From Lunularia cruciata (Eukaryota > Streptophyta > Marchantiopsida > Lunulariales > Lunulariaceae), in contig OX419760.1 of NCBI GenBank assembly GCA_948567375.1, forward strand, positions 58,416,657 through 58,480,656: DNA of 64,000 nucleotides, read 5' to 3'. The translations under genes were made by a program, and so were the position numbers. The notes beneath the pieces are model-generated. The model searched no databases, was not told where the DNA came from, and was given only the letters and a program-made list of their open reading frames with translations. Below, one piece after another: positions 12,491 through 23,786 of this stretch. Positions within the stretch are counted from its first letter, which is position 1. Every line of letters begins with the position of its first letter.

Positions 12491-15400
12491 ATGTACCCCA
12501 CCACTAGTTGGTGATGTCCTTGTCACCATGGAAGCTTCCCTTTCCAAAGGACTTTGTACTCCGTATGTTGATGGCAGCCATGTTGTAAGTGATCATGTGC
12601 AAGGATACAATCAACTTCCTACTCCTCATGATCATTGATATGGATGGGAGGAGGAGGAGGAGGAGGTTGGACACAAGAGGAAAAGGAAGATGGATTAGAA
12701 ACAAAGGGTTTCAATTTGAAAATATAAAAGAAAGGGTTGATTTGTATATGACAAGGCAAGGCAAGGCAAGTCGAGAAGCAATAGGGGAAATGATTTAGGT
12801 GACATCAAATGGACCTATCCAATTAGGAACAAGTTTACAAACTTGAGTATCAAGTGGGAAGGTATGTTACTAGAAGAAAGCATGACCTTATCATTGAGTT
12901 GAAAGGTAAAATTGCAGTGATGTTGGTCTGCATATTGTTTCTAACAATTTTGAGCAATAAGGAGATGAGATTTGGCTTGTTGTAGGGATTGATATATTGT
13001 GGTCAAGAAGGTGGAAGTATAAGGGACATGAGATGGAGGAGGAGCAAGGAAGGAATTTGGAACAAGTGGGTCTTGGCCAAAATCAAAAAAGAAAAGAGAG
13101 AATCTGATGCTTACATGTTTGGAATTATTATAGGTAAACTTAGCAACTGCAAGACATTCATCTTAGTTGGTATGGTGAATATTGGAAAAGGCACAAATCA
13201 TATCCTGCAAGGTGAAATTTGTATGCTTTGTTTGTCCATCAGTTTAAGGATGATATGCTATGAACAAAGTAAGCTTGGTGTTGAGTAGTTGGAATAGTGC
13301 TTGCCAAATTTTTTTGGTGAATCAAGAATCATGGTCCAAGATGAGTAAAAAGAGCATCCCATGATGCTTGAAGACATTATGGAAGTAGATTTGGGCCAAT
13401 GTTGGAAATTCTATATCAAAGGTTGTTGCCAAATGAATTTGCTTACTAAGTTTATTGATAAACACCACAATTGTTATGTGACCTTGCTTTATCTTGGGCA
13501 AGGATATGATCAGATGTAAACTCATGTGTTCCCATTGAGCAGATGGGATGGGAAGTGGTTGAAGAAGACCACTCGGTTTCTAATTCTTGGCAACCTTCAC
13601 AAGATCAAACAAACTCTTAAACATCTTGTGCCATGTTAGGCCACCACCATTGGTCTTATAGGGTACCCAAGGTCTTGTTCACATTGATGTTATTAGTGAT
13701 TGGTAAGTCATGAGCTTCTTGAAGGTGCACAAGTTGTAGATCACACTTGGCTCAAATATAGATCTGGTTTTCATAAAAAAGAAGGCCTTCCTTGAAGGAG
13801 AAAGTGTTGTATTCTTTGTCATGTGCTACAAGACAAACTTGCCCTACATGAGCAAAATAGTGGATGGATCATCGATAAAGGTAGAACTCTCCATTTAAAA
13901 TACCCATACCTTGTGAAAAAGGTAGTCTTTTGCACATCCTCTTTATATCAATGAGAATCTTCCATAGCTGCTTTGGAGATCCAACTTAGAGAAGTATTGT
14001 GCTCCATTCAATTGATCAAGCAAGTCATCAATTCAATGCAAAGGATATATATTATTCACTATTTTTTATTGAGACCATGGTAATCAATATAGAAGTGAAC
14101 TCTTCCATCCTTCTTTGGAACAAGTAGTACCAAGTGCTCCCCAAGGAGATATACTATGTTGTATGAAATCCTTCTCCAACAACTCTATTAGTGTTGTTTA
14201 AAGCTTGTCCAACTCTTTTGGTGAGAGTTGATAGATTGGTCTACTCACTAGAGTACTTCTTGGCAATAATTCAATCTTGAAAGGCATATCACAATTGGAG
14301 GGTAATCCCTTTGGTAGATCATCCAAAAACACATCTGCAAACTCTTGAACTATTTGATCAACCATTGCTTGATGAGGCTTTTAGCCCTCATTGGATTCTC
14401 CATCCACAATTGGCTTGTTCCACACCGCAAAAATAAGCTTATCTTCCTCCAAAGCTTCCAAAGCCTTCAATCCCATTGGAACTAATCAAGTTCTCAATAG
14501 GTGGATCAAGTTCTTCTATTGGGATTCCTTGTTTCCTTGATCATAGCACTCCATAAATTCTATTTGTTGAGGTAATCCATTCTTGAGTAGATAATCAACC
14601 ATGCAATGCTCAATTTGGCAATAATAAAAGAAATCATCATTTTATCACAATCTTCCCCTATCTATAGGGCCAAGTGGTTTTTTTGGATGGCATCAATCTC
14701 TATTGGTGCCAGTTCCTCCATATGTATGTAGTGTATGGGTAGGATTTGTGAAGGCCGAGGTTGAGATCAAGATGTTGTAACCAAGGAATCAAAGTGCTAA
14801 GCCAACTACATGGCTTCTTCCAAGTGTTTGGGCTCATACATTGTCACTTCTAATTCAATGCATGACTTCAAGCTCCTCATAAACCAATCTAGAGCTTCAC
14901 CTTCTAATATATCTAGAATTTGCATTATGATATTCTAGAATTGAGTGATGTAGCTTCTTACATAATCAATCTACTTCAATTTTGCCAATCTATCTCATGT
15001 AGCTCATGTGATATTTATAGCTTAGAATTGCCAAATTATTGTGCTCTTGAATTCTTCCTATGTTGATATTGGTATAACAAATTGCCATTCAACTTGCTCC
15101 ACTTAGAATCATCACCAAAGTTTTGCCAATCCATACAATTGGCTTGAAACCAAGAGAATGTGTCTTTATTCATCTTGAAGATTTGTAACCTCAAAATAAC
15201 ATTCACAATCAACCACAAAATTCTCTACTGCATCTGGGAGGTTCTTGCCTTCAAAATGCTTAGGCTTTGAAAATCAGATTCACTCTTCTCTTTCTTGAAA
15301 TGGTTCTCTGCCTACATGCTCTTGTAGTTGATAGTCTCATTCTTCTAACAATCGAGTAAGGTGCTCAACTTTTTGTTGCATGGTAATGATAACTTTGGGC

Positions 15401-15638
15401 ATTACCACCGTGGCTACTACCCTAACAAACTACCAACAATTTATCTAAGTTAACACATAGATAAAACACATCCACCTCTCTCCATAAGTTACAATTGGAA
15501 GTACCAAGGGTTTGTTGGACAAGGTGATTGCATTTAGAAAAAATTTCCCAGAGCATGAGATGATGAATTGGGTAGTACATGGACACAATGATCCCAAGAG
15601 TTTGGTGGAAATGGATTTGGTGCTCCATAAATTCCGTT

Positions 15639-15895
15639 CCATGATGTTGAATAGGGCATTTTTGGGCTTAATCTTGGTTAGTGATAGGACCCTTGAACCC
15701 CAGGCCAAGACCAAGAATTCCCATTCCTTATCCCATTCCTCCTCTACCTCTTGGTACCTAGGGTTAGCAGGCAGATTCATAGAAGAGTTGGTAAAGGACC
15801 AACGGCTTATCATACATGCTGGCTATGTAACCTAGGTAAAGCCAAGCTACACTTGCTAACATGAGTACCTCAAGGAAGGATACTATTGCCTCTAC
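15639..15895 (-). other. Extra segment in the leader of A4
   Basis: About 255 bp here has no counterpart in the leader of the young family A copies, where the gag leader runs directly into the primer-binding site. The minus strand contains a short open stretch rich in Glu, Trp and Lys (about 15620-15813). I see no clean target duplication or terminal repeats and cannot name it. Confidence 0.4.
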
Positions 15896-15916
15896 CCATT
15901 CTTACTTTGATACCAA

Positions 15917-16422
15917 TGTAAAATACCAAGAAAAGAAATAGGAGAATGGAAGATGAAAGTAAAAGATCACGTTAGGACTCTTGAATGAGGGAAACTCCAA
16001 ATGTCTAGTATGAGCTTAGGCTTTGGTATTTATAGGAAAGCATACAAGGCTCTTGAGAAGCTTCTCAAGAAGTTTCCTAAAAGTTGCTTTCTTAGAGTGC
16101 AAGCCAAGGTAACCAAGAAGCTTCTCAAGAACTTTTTTCAAGAAGTTGCCTACTTGGTGTGCAAGCTAAGCTAGTTGGGAAGCTTCCCAATAATTTTCTT
16201 TCTAGAAGCCATCTACTTGGCATGCAAGTTAAGGTAATTAGGAAGTTTCCCAAGAAGCTTCTTCCTAGAAGTCACATGGTATGCACATTAATCAATACTT
16301 GGAAGGTACCAAGTAGCTTCATAGATGATTCTAGAATATTCTTATAATTCTTGGCTAATTTGACCTATTTGCTATTTCATTAGTCTTGACTTACTCATTG
16401 GTAAACTCCATATTGTTATACA
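15917..16422 (-). repeat. Family A LTR shared by two interiors
   Basis: This 506-bp LTR (TGTAAAATACC...GTTATACA on the plus strand) has family A gag leader on its left and the unrelated non-autonomous interior (16423 onward) on its right. It serves as 5' LTR of A4 and, by position, as 3' LTR of the other element. Confidence 0.7.
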
Positions 16423-17185
16423 ATGTATCTTGGATGTATTGCATCTCTATCTTGAGTCATGGTGAGGATCATTGGCGCACATTGCAATCATGGTGCTCTC
16501 AAGGTGCTTGTTGGTTCCCCTTCTTTGGTTGGAGACTTGTTCACCTCCATTTCCTTGAGTCTAACACTCTTAGGAGGGGAGGGATGAATTCCACAATAAT
16601 TTGATCTAGGTCCAAGAACACCCGTCTTCCTAGTCCTTTTTTCCCTTCTCCTCACTTGAAAGTCTCCTTCTACTCACTTGGGATGGTGAGGGTAGGATAG
16701 TCTCAAACATTGGTTCCTAAGGGAAGTTACTTCTTGATGAGTGTCTCCTTGAGGACAATTGGAACCTAAATTGCCACCTCTTTGTTCTATATTGGTGTTG
16801 GGAGAGGAGTAATCTTCTACAAACAAGATATCATGACCTCCTTCTTGTCATCCACCGTGACATCTCCTTGATTTGGGGTGGCCTGGTTTGGCACATCCAA
16901 CTCCAATGTTGTTGTGAGAGCAGATTGAACCTCCATTCCCACATTCTTTCTTGCTTTTGCCTTGTCAAAAAATACCTCAATCTTGGAGAAGGATTTCTTT
17001 TGCTCTAAGGGTGCTACCCTCACAATTGACAAAGGTTCTCTCACTTGTGCTACAAGTAGAGTAGCTTCAATGGTGCCACCTTGTGAATCTTTGTCAGCCC
17101 CTCCATCACTTCTTGATTGGGATTTGGTGTGGGCCTAGGAGGTCTCATCCTTTGAATAGTCTAGTTTGGCCAATGTCTTTCCTAT
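16423..17185 (-). mobile_element. Interior of a non-autonomous LTR element (part 1)
   Basis: After the LTR end the sequence matches, at its first 30 bases, the junction at 40340 (TCTTGGATG, then TTGCATCTCTATCT). The minus strand holds an open frame at about 16817-17044 with the phrase KKSFSKIE, also found at 41259-41546. No gag, protease or reverse transcriptase motif is seen. It is split from its continuation (22287 on) by the plus-strand element at 17186-22286. Confidence 0.55.
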
Positions 17186-18878
17186 TGTAAAAATATGGAG
17201 TTTATATACGAGTTAGTCAAGATTAACAAAGTAGCAAATAGGCTAAATTAACCAAGAATTATAAGAATTTATAGAAGCATCTAGGAAGCTACTTTGTACC
17301 TTCCAAGTATTTGATAATATGCCAACCAAGTGGTTATTTCTAGGAGGAAGCTTCTTGGGAAGCTTCTTGGCTAGTTTAGCTTGCACACCAAGTATTTGGC
17401 TTCTAGAAGGAAGCTTCTTGACTAGCTTAACTTACACGCCAAGTAGGTGGCTTCTAGAAGGAAGCTTCTTAGTTAGCTTGGCTTGCACTCTAAGAAAATG
17501 ACTTTAGGAAACTTCATGAGAAGGTTCTCAAGAGCATTGTATGTTCCTTATAAATACCCAAGCCCAAACTCATGTTAGGCATTTAGAATTTCCCTCATTC
17601 AAGAGTCTTAATGTGATGTTTCACTTTGATATCCATACTCTTATTTCTCTCCTCTATCTTTTACATTGGTATTAGAGCAAGAATGGGATGGATGGAATTT
17701 ATGGACCACTTAATCCATTTTTTCCAAACCATTCGGATTTTTTATCCATGTACTACGCAAGCATCACTTGATGTAGTTCATCATCTCATGCTTTTGGTAG
17801 AATTTTTCAAATGTGATCACCTTGTTTGATGAACCTTTTGTACTTCCAATTATAACTTATAGAAAATGGTGTACATGTTGCATCTACATGTTAATGTAGA
17901 TAATTATAGGTTTTTTGATAGAGTAGTAACCATGATGGCAATACCCAAAGTTATCATTGCCATGCAACAACAAATCAAGCACCTTACTTGATTGTTGGAA
18001 TCAACGACAAGAGCATAGAGAGAGCATCATTTTCAAGAAGGAGAAGAGCAAATCTGATTTCTAAAGCCCAAGGTGTTTGAAGGCAAGAATCTCCTAATCA
18101 TAATGAAGAATTTTTTGTTTGATTGTGAATGTTATTTTGAAACTACAAATCTTCAAGATGAACAAAGATAGATTCTCTTGTCTTCAAGCCAAGTGGATGG
18201 AATGGCAAAACTATGGTGGTGATTCCGAGTGGAGCAAGTTGAATGGCAGTTTGTTGAGCCAATCTTGACATGGGAGGAGTTCAAGAGTGCAATAATTGGA
18301 TGATTCTAAGCTATAAATGCTACACATAGATAAATTTGTAGAATTGAAGTAGATTGGTTCTATAAGAAGCTACATCATTCAATTCTAGAACATCATAATG
18401 AAAATTCTAAATATACTAGAAGGTGAAGCTCTAGATAGACTTTTGAAGGGTTTAAAGTCACACACCAAATTGGAAGTGACCATGTGGAAGCCCAAACACT
18501 TGGAGGAAGCCATGAAATTGGCTGAGTGTTTTGATTTCTTGGTTGTGACAACTTAGTCTTGACCTTGAGCTTCTCAAAAACTACCTACACACTACATACA
18601 AATGGAGGAGCCGGCACAAATGCAGATCAATGTCATCCAATAGAAACCACTTGGCCTTATAGACAGGGAAAGATTGTGATAAAATAGTGATTGCTTTTAT
18701 TGTCCCCAAATTGGGTATGGTGTTGTTGAATGTACATTCAAGAATGAATGATCCTGACAAATTGCCCAAATGGAGTTTGTGGAGCATGATGATCAAGGAA
18801 ACAAAGAATCCAAATAGGAGAATTTAAATCATCTATTGGAATCTGATTAGTTCTAGTGGGATTGAAGGCTTGACTTAT

Positions 18879-19860
18879 TGTAATATTTTGAAGATAGGAC
18901 TCCCAAGAAACACAAAATTTCAACACTCAATACTCCAATGCCCAAAAGGAGCACCTTGTCTTTATCATATAGCAAAGGGGATCCCCTCAAAGGAAGCTCC
19001 ATCCTTGGATCAGATACATGGATTGGTGATATATTGGTGAGCTCCATCCTTAGGATCCTTAGGTTGCATGGATGGATGATATGTCGGTCCTTGTCCTATT
19101 TGGTTGGTCAAACAAGTTTGATTAGAGAGAATCTTTAGGGAATCTCCTATATAAAGCTCAAAATCATATAGGTGAGGTGCCATTGGAAAGCTCTTGATAA
19201 GGTTAACAATGGGAGAAAATTTTTCCATTTCTTCCTCCAAAGAGAGAAGATATGAGGTCTAATTCTTGGGGCCTAATTCATCCATTTAGGTGTAATAACA
19301 AAAGCTAGAAATATTATCTAGTGGTGGAAAATGACTTGGTAATATTTGGAAGGATATTATATATGATGGACTAGGTGGATTAGATAGCGGTGTCACCAAA
19401 AGAATACTTTCACTAATAGCGCAAGAGCCAAAAACACCTTGAAAACTTCAAAGCCAATTTTGGAGGTCTTAAAGGATGAATTACCTTCAAAAAATATCCC
19501 CCCCTTTGTAGGAAAAGTGCTTGAATTCTCCTCTCCACTCTTCATTTCATTGAGAGCTTTCTAACCGTATCTCACTCATGTGATTCTAAGCTTCTTATAA
19601 GAAGATTCTCTAAAGATTCCCTTGGTCAAACTTGTTTGACAACCAGATATGACAAGGACTGATATGTCAACCATCCATGCAACTAAGGATAGAGCTTGCT
19701 AACATGTCACAAATCCATGTATTTGATCCAAGGGTGGAGCTTCCTTTGAAGGGCTCTTCTTTGCTATATAATAAAGACAAGGTGCTCCTTTGGGACATTG
19801 GAGTATTGAGTGTTGAGGCTTTGTGTTTCTTGGGAGTTCTTCTATACTCAAAATATTACA
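18879..19860. repeat. Two family B LTRs head to head inside an inverted duplication
   Basis: A minus-oriented family B LTR part (18879-19290) is followed by a plus-oriented one (19291-19860), whose start TGTAATAAC and end TATTACA are visible. The flanking A6 sequence is also mirrored: about 18750-18878 is repeated in reverse at 19861-19945. The whole of 18750-19945 therefore forms an imperfect palindrome about 1.2 kb long. Confidence 0.7.
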
Positions 19861-21343
19861 ATAGGTCAAGCCTTCAATCCTATTGGAACTAAACAAGTTC
19901 TCCTATTGGGATTCTTCATATCAATGATCATTATGCTCATTCAGTAGGTTCCATGTCATCATGAGGCTCTATCAAGACAACTTAATTTGAAGTCTCTTCC
20001 TCTCATCACAATGGAAATTATAACAATTTCAATCAACTCAAAAGTCCAAATTGAGTTTTGGACTACTTTACAAATGGTACAAGGTCATTTTGTAGCATAT
20101 GACAAGGAATACACCATCTTTTTTGAGAAAGCCTTTTATTTTGTGAGAACCAAATCTATGTTCCAACCAAGGGTAATCTATGACTTGAGCATCTCCAAGA
20201 AGACCATGACTTACTAATTGTTGGTCATATGGGTGTGAAAAAGACCTTAGGTACACTACAATTCCAACGGTAGTGGCTAAACATAACATGAGATGTTTGA
20301 GAGTTTGTCCAATCATATGAGAGTTGCAAACACAACAAGGCCAACAACCAAAAATTGAGTGGACTCCTTCAACCACTTCCCATTTTATTTGCTTGATGAG
20401 AACACATGAGCTTAGATCTCATCACATCCTTACCCAAGACAAAGCAAAGTCACACAATAATCATGGTGTTTATTGATAAGCTTAGTAAGAAAATCTATTT
20501 GGCACCAACCTTTGATGCAATGGATGCTCCGAAATTGGCCCAAATCTACTTTGACAATATCTTCAAGCATCATGGGATGCCTCATGTACTCATCTCCAAA
20601 TGTGATCCTCAATCCACTAAAATTTTTTGGCAAGTACTCTTCTAGCTACTCGACACTTAACTTGCTTTGTCCATAGCCTATCATCCTCAAACTAATGGAC
20701 AAAACAAATGTGTGAATTTCACTTTTGAGGATATACTTTGTGCCTTTGTCAACATTCACCATACCAACTGGGGTGAATATCTCATAGTTGTTGAGTTTGC
20801 ATACAATAATTCTAAACATGCAAGCATCGGATTCTCTTTCTTCTTCCTTAATTTTGGCCAAGACCCATTTGCTCTAGATTCCTTTCTTATGCCTCCTCCA
20901 TCTCATGTCCCTCATACTTCCACCTTCTTGATTATAATATCCCCATCCCTAAATTTAGCTAAACATTATCTCCTTGTTGCTCAAAATAATCAAAAATAAT
21001 ACATAGACCAACATCATTGTGATCTCACCTTTCAAATCAATGATAAGGTTATGCTTTCTTCTAGTAACCTACCCCTACCACTTGATACCGAAGTTCATAA
21101 ACTTGCTCTTAAGTGGATAGGTCCATTTGATGTCACCCAAATCATTTCTCTTGTTGCTTATCAACTTGCCTTGCCTTGTCATATGCAAATCCACCATATC
21201 TTTCATATTTCTAAGTTGAGACCGTTTGTTTCTAGTCCATCTTCTTTTTTCTTTCAAATCCAACCTCTTCTTTATGTCCTTACCAATAATTATGAGGAGT
21301 ATGAAGTTGATTGTATCCTTACACATTGCCATATTCAACATTA

Positions 21344-21621
21344 CCAGGGGTATGGGATGTTTTAGCTTCGCACCTAAATGCTTTGTTTGTTTTTGACGTG
21401 ATTTTGTCGGCAAAAAATAATTATTCCATTGACCCGCAAAAAAAGGTCCTAAACCTTGAGGATGTGGTTCGTTTGAGTTCACGATCATCTTAGTGGTTGC
21501 AATGCTGACCGCCCCTCCAGCCACAACTGCGGAGGCTAGTCTGCCCGTACCCGTAGCGGCGGCTGACAATGTTTCCGGGGCAGGTTTAGGCGCTGCGTTT
21601 GCTATCCTACAGCTCCTCATG
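21344..21621. mobile_element. MITE-like insert in the A6 chromodomain
   Basis: A 278-bp, GC-richer block interrupts otherwise continuous chromodomain sequence. It is flanked by TTA on both sides (21341-21343 and 21622-21624). Its ends are imperfect inverted repeats: TAGCTTCGCACCTAAA near the left end against TAGCAAACGCAGCGCCTAAA when the right end is read in reverse complement. TTA duplications and short terminal repeats suit a PIF/Harbinger-type MITE; a hAT-like origin is the alternative. It has no coding capacity. Confidence 0.5.
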
Positions 21622-22286
21622 TTAGCCAACAACATATTGAGTACAAAGTCCTTTGGAAAGGGTATCCCCTTCATGATGCCACTTGGGAGCCTCTTTTTCA
21701 TGTTTAGAATGCACAAACTGCCATCCAAGAGTTTGAAGCTTCCATGGTGATGAGGATATCACCAATTAGTGGTGGGAGAATATGTAACAATATGGAGTTT
21801 ACAAACAAGTTAGTCAAGACTAACAAAGTAGAAAATATGCCAAATTAACCAAGAATTATAAGAATATTTTGAAGCATTTGTGAAGCTACATGGTACCTTT
21901 TAAGTATTGGATAATGTACAAGCCAAGTGGTGACTTCAAGGAGGAAGCTTCTTGGGAAGCTTTTTGGATAACTTAGCTTTCATGCCAAGTAGGTGGCTTT
22001 TAAAAGGAAGCTTTTTGGAAAGCTTCTTGACTAGCTTAGCTTGCATGCCAAGTAGGCAACTTCTAGAAGAAAGCTTCTTGAGAAGCTTCCACATTAGCTT
22101 GGCTTGCACTCTAAGAAGGTGGCTTTTAGGAAACTTCCTAAAAGGCTTCTTAAGAGTTTTGTATGTTCCTTATAAATACCCAAGCCCAAGCTCATGCTAG
22201 GGATTTGGAGTTTCTTTCATTTAGGAGTCCCAATGTGATCTTTCACTTTGATCCCATGCTCTTATTTCTCTCCTTGGTGTTTTATA

Positions 22287-23345
22287 CCAATTCTTGCTGG
22301 AGTCATGACCACCTTTTGTTTGTTAGCTCCTTCTTGAGCAGCCTTGTCAATAGGCACCCACTTACCCATCTTTTGCTTTTCCATGAAGGTGTCCTTATAC
22401 TTCTTGATCTCACTTTCATATCCTAGTTGGTGTTGGCAATACTCCAAGGGATAGTAATGTGCCAAGAAGAGCTTCCTCTCTTCTTTCCATAGTAGTTTCA
22501 TCCCGATATAGAAATGCACCACAAATAGCAAAAGGAAAGTAGGTCCTCTCATTGTTTGTAACTACTTTGTAAGCTCTTGGGTGCAATAATAAAACATTTC
22601 TGCCCACTTTTTAGGTTTGCTTTCATGCAATAGTTGGAAGAAGGTTGCTTGCCCATTGTTCACATAAGTTGTCCATGAAGATCTTAACAACTTCATCACC
22701 AAGGAGACAATTGTGCACCAAGCAGGGTCATGATATCCTTGCACCTTCCAACCATTCCCCATCTTCTTGTGTTTGAATAAGGATTCAAACTTCCTCATAA
22801 TTTCTTTTGATGGTCGGGGCTAATCTTCATTGAGCTGCATTGTCCCCGGTGTTGGATTGAACCCAAGTAATTTTTGCTAGTGCTCCTCCATCCATACAAA
22901 CATGTTTCTCCTCAAGTTGGAGAAGTTCAAGTTCTCCTTGATTTCCACTACCATTGGGAGGTATGGAAATCCCAAATCCACAATAGAAAGTGAAAATGTG
23001 TCAAATTCAAGTACTTGGCATAATAGAAGTGTGCCCACTTCTCTACTCCGGGTGACCACATTACAACACCAGACTTCTTCTTTGGGGGAGACATTGTGAT
23101 AAAAAAATGCAACTCAAACCCAATCCTCACTTTGTGCTCTCAATCCAAGTCACCCACTCTTGCAATCTCTCAAATTGCTCAAAGGTTCTAAGCTCTTCTG
23201 GATTCTAAAAAGTTCCTACCCACACAATTTCAAATGCTCCAAGAATGGATAGAGCGTCAAGACAATTCAATTGAACTTTACCTCTTGCAAGGTGCTACCT
23301 TTATACATTTCAATTGATCCGTTTGAGATTTTGGTGAAGCATCAT
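22287..23345 (-). mobile_element. Interior of a non-autonomous LTR element (part 2)
   Basis: This continues the interior of 16423-17185 beyond A6. The minus strand carries several open pieces of an unrecognised protein, one starting MSPPKKKSGVVMW near 23093, another near 22552-22262 with the phrase LFLAHYYPLEY that has a relative at 41710-41928 (LFLVHYYPQG). No retroviral enzyme motif is visible. The young element at 23346-29024 is inserted at its right edge (target ATCAT). It is a broken fossil. Confidence 0.5.
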
Positions 23346-23786
23346 TGTAAAAGACCGAAACCGAGGAGAGAAATAGGAGAATGGAAACTCACATTGGGAC
23401 ACTTGAATGAGGGAAAACTCCAAATGCCTAGCATGAGCTTTGGCCTTGGTATTTATAGGTAGCATACAAGACCTTTGAAGCTTCTCAAGAAGCTTCCTTG
23501 AGCCGCTTTCTTGGAGTGCAAGTCAAGTTAACTAGGAAGCTTCTCAAGAAGCTTCCTTCTAGAAGCCGCCTACTTGGCGTGTAAGCTAAGCTAGTTAGAA
23601 GCTTCTAGAAGCTTCCTTCTAGAAGCTACCTGCTTAGGGCGCAAGTTAACTAGTTGGGAAGCTTCCTAAGAAGCTTCTTAGATGCTTCTAGAATATTCTA
23701 GGCTATTTTGGCTTATTCTCTACTTCGTAAGCCCGACTAACTTCGTAAGCCCGACTAACTTCGTCACTCAACTCCATATTGTTACA
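23346..23786 (-). repeat. 3' LTR of A7
   Basis: The 441-bp LTR begins TGTAAAAGACC and ends ATTGTTACA on the plus strand. It carries an 18-bp tandem duplication (23723-23740 and 23741-23758) that the A8 LTRs lack, which accounts exactly for the 441 against 423 bp length difference. A polypurine tract lies just inside it. Confidence 0.93.

Larger units (their letters stand above)
12491..16422 (-). mobile_element. Family A chromovirus A4, partial
   Basis: This old minus-strand family A copy starts at the polypurine/chromodomain end (12491), passes through integrase (about 12950-13600), reverse transcriptase (about 13850-14400), the zinc-knuckle region (about 14600) and gag (about 14760-15440), and ends in a 5' LTR at 15917-16422 with a tRNA-iMet-type primer site beside it. 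No 3' LTR is seen. It is a fossil with many breaks. Confidence 0.75.
17186..22286 (+). mobile_element. Family A chromovirus A6, plus-strand copy
   Basis: This old family A copy is in plus orientation. The 5' LTR is 17186-17665, followed at once by a tRNA-iMet-type primer site (from 17667), and gag runs about 17930-18740. RNase H, integrase and chromodomain sequence lies at about 19985-21750, and the 3' LTR is 21783-22286. Flanks CCTAT (17181-17185) and CCAAT (22287-22291) look like a decayed target duplication. The middle holds an inverted duplication with two family B LTRs (18750-19945), and a MITE-like insert splits the chromodomain. It is a fossil with many breaks. Confidence 0.75.

Noticed and set aside
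21493-21750. Alanine-rich open frame as a small host gene
   Set aside because: It starts inside the MITE-like insert and runs into retrotransposon chromodomain sequence.
23466-23700. Regular AAGCTT-rich repeats as a CRISPR-like array
   Set aside because: There are no unique spacers, the units lie inside LTRs and they recur identically in both LTRs of each element.
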